From Hydractinia symbiolongicarpus (Eukaryota > Cnidaria > Hydrozoa > Anthoathecata > Hydractiniidae), in contig NC_079876.1 of the NCBI RefSeq assembly GCF_029227915.1, positions 24,824,328 through 24,888,327 on the forward strand: a stretch of 64,000 bases of DNA, read 5' to 3'. A program made the translations under genes and the position numbers. Within the stretch, counting starts at the first letter, position 1, and each line of letters starts with the position of its first letter. Under the pieces are notes generated by a model that searched no databases, was not told the origin of the DNA, and saw only the letters and a list, made by a program, of their open reading frames with translations. This document shows positions 59,243 through 64,000 of the stretch, piece by piece.

Positions 59243-60139
59243 CTACTGGACTGTTTCTTCGTTTTCAATCAAATCTTCCTCCTCCCCAGCAGGGGTTGCT
59301 GCATCCTCAGTTATGTCCACCACTTGTTTCATACAGTTCTGATCAACTGCACAAGTCGAATGCTCCTCGTGTATTGCAGCAATTCTCCTCTTGGTATTCT
59401 CCAACAAACTTACTTGAATACTGTCCACTTTTGACGATAAATCCACCAGAGTGTTTTTAGTTGAAGTTTCGAAAAACTTTATTCTATCTGCGATTGTTTT
59501 TATTTGCGTCTCTGCATGGTCAACTCTTCCATTGGTAATGTAAGTGTCGTTGGTGTTTTTCTTCACACACGATTGAAGCTCTTTCATGTGTTTTTGAAGT
59601 ACGTTGATCTTAAATACTTCTAATTTGCTCAGCTCACCATACTTTAAATCCTTCACTAGCTCCAAGTCGAAATTTATTCGTGTTAAAATGACAAGGATGT
59701 CATTCCACCAGTCATCAAATTGATTCAGTGACACATTCTTGCTATGCATTACAAAGTTTCTTAAATTACGAAGACGGAGAATGTCAGCCGCAAGGCTATG
59801 GTCGTTAGGATCTGGTATTTTCACGTTCCATCCACCCTTGGGCTTTTTAATTTTTGTGCAATTTCGAAACACCACGCTAAGCAGAGTGAGATCAAATTTT
59901 TCTGAATCAGTCTCCCTATTGCTCGGATACATCAACTGCAATTGGTCATTTTGCAAGATACGACTCAATGTTGCATAGTATGGTAATAAAGCTTGGTACA
60001 GTTGAACTTTGTTGTTCGGAAGGTTTCCATATTGCGGATCGTGTAAAAAATCACGTAAATGATCTGTAGATAGATCTACCAGCGTGACAAGCCGAGTTTT
60101 TCGCTCACTTCCAGCAATTGCAGATTGATGGGTTGTCAT
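59243..60139 (-). CDS. DZIP3-like HEPN domain / coiled-coil protein, or first coding exon of the NTPase gene
   Basis: A 298-codon frame starts at ATG 60139. An acceptor-like TTTTTTAG at 60150-60143 suggests a 5' UTR intron upstream. Residues about 25-160 match the DZIP3-like HEPN domain: FDLTLLSVVFRNCTKIKKP, GGWNVKIPDPNDHSLAADIL, then RNFVMH (Arg127 to His132, the R-x4-H of HEPN RNases) and DDWWNDIL. Residues 160-265 are helical with heptad-like spacing, and the end is acidic. HEPN domains often act as RNases or as dimerising modules, and in cnidarians this type is commonly attached to immune-type NTPases. The final TAG overlaps a possible donor (GTAGGT, intron starting 59246) whose phase fits the exon at 53668. 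Confidence 0.8.
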   Translation of the reverse strand: MTTHQSAIAGSERKTRLVTLVDLSTDHLRDFLHDPQYGNLPNNKVQLYQALLPYYATLSRILQNDQLQLMYPSNRETDSEKFDLTLLSVVFRNCTKIKKPKGGWNVKIPDPNDHSLAADILRLRNLRNFVMHSKNVSLNQFDDWWNDILVILTRINFDLELVKDLKYGELSKLEVFKINVLQKHMKELQSCVKKNTNDTYITNGRVDHAETQIKTIADRIKFFETSTKNTLVDLSSKVDSIQVSLLENTKRRIAAIHEEHSTCAVDQNCMKQVVDITEDAATPAGEEEDLIENEETVQ

Positions 60140-60144
60140 TGTCT

Positions 60145-62285
60145 AAAAAAGATTTTCCGTTTGAAATTAATACAATGATGTTTTCTTGTTGGCATCGGTT
60201 TGCAAGACCTTTCGCTTTAAACAATACCTTTCCATCACAACAAAGTATTTCAAAATCAAATACATTACGTTCTTTAAAACAACAATCAAAAATGAGGCGT
60301 TGTATGTTAGCTAATTGTCAATTAAGGAATTAATAACAATCAAACAATATCTCAATTGAATAAAACTTTTTTTAAAACGAGAATCTAACTTGAGAGTTTA
60401 GGTAACGTGGCCAACAAATATTGACCAGATATTATGACATCACATCTTTGTAGGTCACAGTCCCTAAGCTGCCTATGCTTTGTCACTCTCCGCCTTGGAT
60501 GGTCTGTAACAGGTTCAGGTGAACAAAATTGATTTTGTTCCTTACGCCTGGCAAATTATGTTGAGTTTACGTGACTTAGCGTGTATTTACTTATGTAGTT
60601 GTTGAAATTGAAACAAAAAAACAACAGTATGTTGTTTTGTTGGCTATCAAAACGCATTCATGTAAAAAATTACTAAAATCTCCTTCTTCTAGCAAATATT
60701 CTAGGTCGTACACATGAAAAAAAAAAGATCTGTATTCAATGAAAACCAAACTAATTATTAGATTAGTTAAGTCAAAACTCTTATTTTTATGGAGTTTTAA
60801 CTAATCACGTTTATTGGAACTATTGCTTTAAAATACCTGTTTGTCTTGAAATTTCCGTCATTCTCCTTCTGGTCATGACGACATTTTGCCAGATATAAAT
60901 CCGATACTTTTTAGCTGTTGGTGTTGTAGTTGTTGTTAAGTTGTGTTAGAAAATATTTCTTAGTCGAATTATTTTTATAGACGTTTAGTTTCACATGAAA
61001 CTAATGACGCAACAATTAAAAGCCAGCGATTGTGAAAGCTAAAATTCCCTTATTAAAATAATGAATTAAATAGCGTCCAATTAAAGAAGGTGCGGGTTAC
61101 GATCAATTTAGAGCTTTGTATTAACTAGGAAAAAGTTAGAAAGGTTATTTTTTGGAGGAATTAAATTTTTTTCCCGTTAAAATTTATATCAGATAAAAAT
61201 TTCGTTTAAGTGTAAAATTTGAATAATTTGTTTCATCTTTCTGTTAGAAAAAATCTTTGGTCAAAGTGATGAAAATTCTATTTGTTGACCACATTTTTGG
61301 TCCACCGAGGTACTAGGCATATCCATCATATCTATATTTGTCACTACTGATTTCTCAAGTGATAATTACAAGCCTAGCTTTTTGTATGGCTTTTAAAAAA
61401 GTTGACGATGTGAAAAAGCTGGTGTAACAAGTACCTTATATCGGATGCCAAACATGCTGAGTGAGCAATTTTGAATTACTTCCTGAGAGTAATGTTTAAA
61501 GTCACTTCTCAACATGCTTTATAATATGAAACACGTGACAGAAAGTTGTGCCATCAACAACCTCCATTGCAAAATAAATACATAGAGTAAGCATTTCGTC
61601 TTGAAGACAAACAAACCAATACAGTCGTTGTAAAGTCTGTGTAAAAATTCATTTGTAGACTAATAATTTTTTCAAACGTTAATTTCTAATACTTTGTAGT
61701 CAACGGTGCTAATGCCCCACCTCTTCTCACCCCCTCCAACTGAAAAGTTGAAACGCTTAATTTTTAACTTGTAAGCTCCTATTTAAGCAAAGGTCAATTA
61801 GTAAAAAATTAAAAAAACTGTTTTTTGTTTGCTGTATGAATCTAATGGTTTAACATTTTAAACAAGTTCAGGTGAGGATTATAAAAATCACATTCATTCT
61901 GTTTGACAAAGTTGAGAAATAAAAACATCAAAGAAAACTATAATTCGGGTTTCACGGAAAACCATTTATGACACAGTTCGACATTTACGCGTGACGGTAT
62001 TCTCGTTTTCATACAAATGTGAAACTTAAATAATGTGAAACTTAAAAATTGCAAACAGTAACATCTTGATCATACCGTCGTGAAGTGTACTTTCTCTTAT
62101 CCTGAGAGAAGTTATGCGCACAACATTACGGAGAAATACGTTTGCAATAATAAAAAAAAAGTTTCATTTGTCACCTATGTTTACCCACATGGTAGCTCAC
62201 AGCACCCCCTGGTGTCAAAAAGACGGAAAGAGAAGTATGGGCTGCTCATATGAGTTCAGTAGGCATGTTCTTGTTCACATGTTAC
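60145..62285. other. Non-coding stretch upstream of the HEPN gene
   Basis: Should include the promoter and 5' UTR exon of the HEPN gene. No other gene, repeat or RNA was recognised. Confidence 0.45.
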
Positions 62286-62291
62286 GTTCGA

Positions 62292-62389
62292 CAACCTCGT
62301 TCCCAGCGCATGTTGTCTTTTTATATCAGGACGGCGAGATCGACGTCCAGATATCCGAAAAGATTCAAGATACCCCGGGGACGAAGTTG
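62292..62389. mobile_element. MITE of the CAACCTCGTCCCCAG family
   Basis: Ends CAACCTCGTTCCCAGCGC and CCCCGGGGACGAAGTTG are inverted. It matches the ends of 37905-37995 and 39443-39523. No clear target duplication. Confidence 0.6.
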
Positions 62390-62467
62390 GGACATTGAGG
62401 GTCTGCATTATTTGTACAATACCTTGTTCGTACAAATTTGCGCGGGAAATTTATTACAAACGTATTA

Positions 62468-62580
62468 ATTTTTGCGCAAAAACATGTGGAGAATTTAAAA
62501 TACTGAATACTAAGACACTTTAAGTAATAAAACATAGTTATTTTGAATTATTTTAAGTATGAGTTTTTCAACACTAACGA
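62468..62580 (+). repeat. Dispersed repeat shared with 49.78-49.90 kb
   Basis: ACATGTGGAGAATTTAAAAT followed by ACTGAATACTAAGAC and a GATGAG/TATGAGTTTTTC end matches the segment at about 49787-49896. Class unknown. Confidence 0.6.
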
Positions 62581-62885
62581 TTGTGTTCTCATTTGGAATT
62601 AGCTGCTAAAAAGTAGGAACTGTTTCTAATACACGAATTACATTTTTTTAAAAATTTTTTAATTTTGATGTTTTGACTTTAAAATCATACTCAGCATCAT
62701 TGAATTGGTGTGTGTATAAATAAGTGTTAATGTTACGGTCAAGTCTTCTTCAGCAAGGGTCAATTAGTACAAAATTAAAAGAAATGTCTAACCAGGTTGT
62801 TTGTTTACTGTATGAATCTAAAGATTTAACATTTCATCAATTTTATGTTGATGATTTCAAAAACCACATTCATTTCGTTCAGCGA

Positions 62886-63043
62886 TAATAGTTTAAAACC
62901 TCAAACGACGTTTCCCTGCAAAGAAATTCACAGCAAAAGATCATCTTCACTTAATTCTAGCATCTTTTTTCCTGTCACACAAATGTCAAAGCCAAAGGGC
63001 CTACCGCTAAATAATAACCAAATAACGTCACGGTGAAATTCGC
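62886..63043 (+). repeat. Dispersed repeat shared with 37.44-37.60 kb
   Basis: CCTCAAACGACGTTTCCCTG, a CTAGCAT block, and GCCAAAGGGCCTACCGCTAA follow in the same order as at 37441-37596. Confidence 0.65.
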
Positions 63044-64000
63044 CTTAATACATTATGTGAATATAATTTTTTAGCAGAAGTTAAAATTCTTATAAAACCG
63101 ACTTTTCAAGTCATTATACAGTCAAAAAGAAAGTTTGTAATAAATCTTGCGAGAAATAAACAAGAATACAAACCTAAAACGCGTTATGAACAACATTCAT
63201 TTTTCTTGTAATGTAAACTTTGTGTTGAAATGAATGCAACAATTGTAATATGATCATTAAAGACAATGCAAAATATTTAAACTCGTTTTGCAATCACTGA
63301 TTTTATTCAAAATAGAAACTTCAATTTAATGTTTGTCTACCGCAACGATTAATAACATATTTGCCAAAAATTATCTTCTTGTTGAAAGCATGGCCTTGTG
63401 ACTATGTTGTGAGTGAGTAGGTGTTTCCCCATCGTTCTCAGGTGGTACTTCAAAGTATGCTCAAATTTCTCTTGCTCACTTTCTTATAGCCAGCTGACAT
63501 TGCGGCAATATTACTGACAAAAATTGCTAAAAGCGGCCAATGATACCTCACGCCTTTTTTTATAAGAAATTCTTATAAAAAAAACCTTTGGTGCGATGTT
63601 GACCCTGCGGGTCAACGGTTCGACTAAGGTTAATTTTTCTCTGGCTACGCCCCTGAGAATAGTGTTTTTTCGTTTAAGCCTCAAAATTTTTCAATCACGT
63701 GGTGTAAACTTTTTAATTACGCATACTCAGAAGCTTTTCTATTTGGAACTGAAGAGGCTATCCTGGGTAAAAAATAGTAATAATAAAATCATCATTCATA
63801 AAAGAATTAATAGTAAGGCATTTATTATAAAACATGTCTGGAAATAAGGTTACCTCCCATGAAAAATCAAGTTAAGCTCATATGAAAGAGCTCGAAAGGT
63901 TGTCTAGGAATTTGAACATTTTTTTTTTAATTCTTGATTGGTTCTTTAGAATTTGGACTAAGAAGATTCAGTAATTATGCATGATGTCATGAGTATGCTC
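63044..64000. other. Non-coding right edge
   Basis: No gene recognised in the last kilobase. The short frame at 63596-63847 has no known family. Confidence 0.4.

Overview
The window is AT-rich eukaryotic DNA with GT-AG introns, AATAAA signals and a heavy load of mostly decayed transposable elements. The protein families point to a marine invertebrate, most likely a cnidarian: a DZIP3-like HEPN domain, an invertebrate-type P-loop NTPase joined to FN3 and ankyrin repeats, a DUF6589-like relic and an animal lipoxygenase. The species cannot be named from this sequence.

Layout. At the left edge (1-388, minus) is the N-terminal exon of a BTB/POZ (Kelch-like) protein. From 0.4 to 15.6 kb there is no host gene. 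This stretch holds a TTAA-flanked element, a SINE-like fragment, a decayed LINE, satellite-like repeats, two adjacent TA-flanked inverted-repeat elements (one carrying a broken HIRAN-like coding region) and a two-unit Helitron-like array. From 15.6 to 23.8 kb there are two intact plus-strand genes: COX17 (2 exons) and a phospholipid phosphatase of the LPP/PAP2 family (5 exons, 309 aa). The LPP introns contain an inverted-repeat element, a Helitron-like fragment and a broken reverse transcriptase. From 26.5 to 32.3 kb a minus-strand lipoxygenase (16 exons, about 706 aa) faces LPP tail to tail. From 32.3 to 48 kb is another gene-poor stretch with transposon remnants and a DUF6589-like pseudogene.

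From 48.1 to 60.1 kb on the minus strand lies the most interesting locus. A 298-codon HEPN/coiled-coil exon (59.2-60.1 kb) is followed, after a 5.6 kb gap filled by a tandem Helitron-like array, by exons for an Ig-like segment, a NERD-like segment with altered catalytic residues, an SF1-like P-loop NTPase, an FN3 domain and ankyrin repeats. The HEPN stop codon overlaps a possible splice donor whose phase fits the next exon. If it is used, the whole reads as one 1511-residue protein with an NLR-like layout. If it is not used, an AATAAA just after the stop would end a short HEPN-only transcript. From 60.2 to 64 kb no gene was recognised.

The genes do not form one pathway. COX17 serves mitochondrial respiration. 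LPP and lipoxygenase both act on lipids but are convergent neighbours with no sign of shared control. The HEPN/NTPase locus looks like an innate-immunity or RNA/nucleotide-sensing gene by its domain content; that role is inferred.
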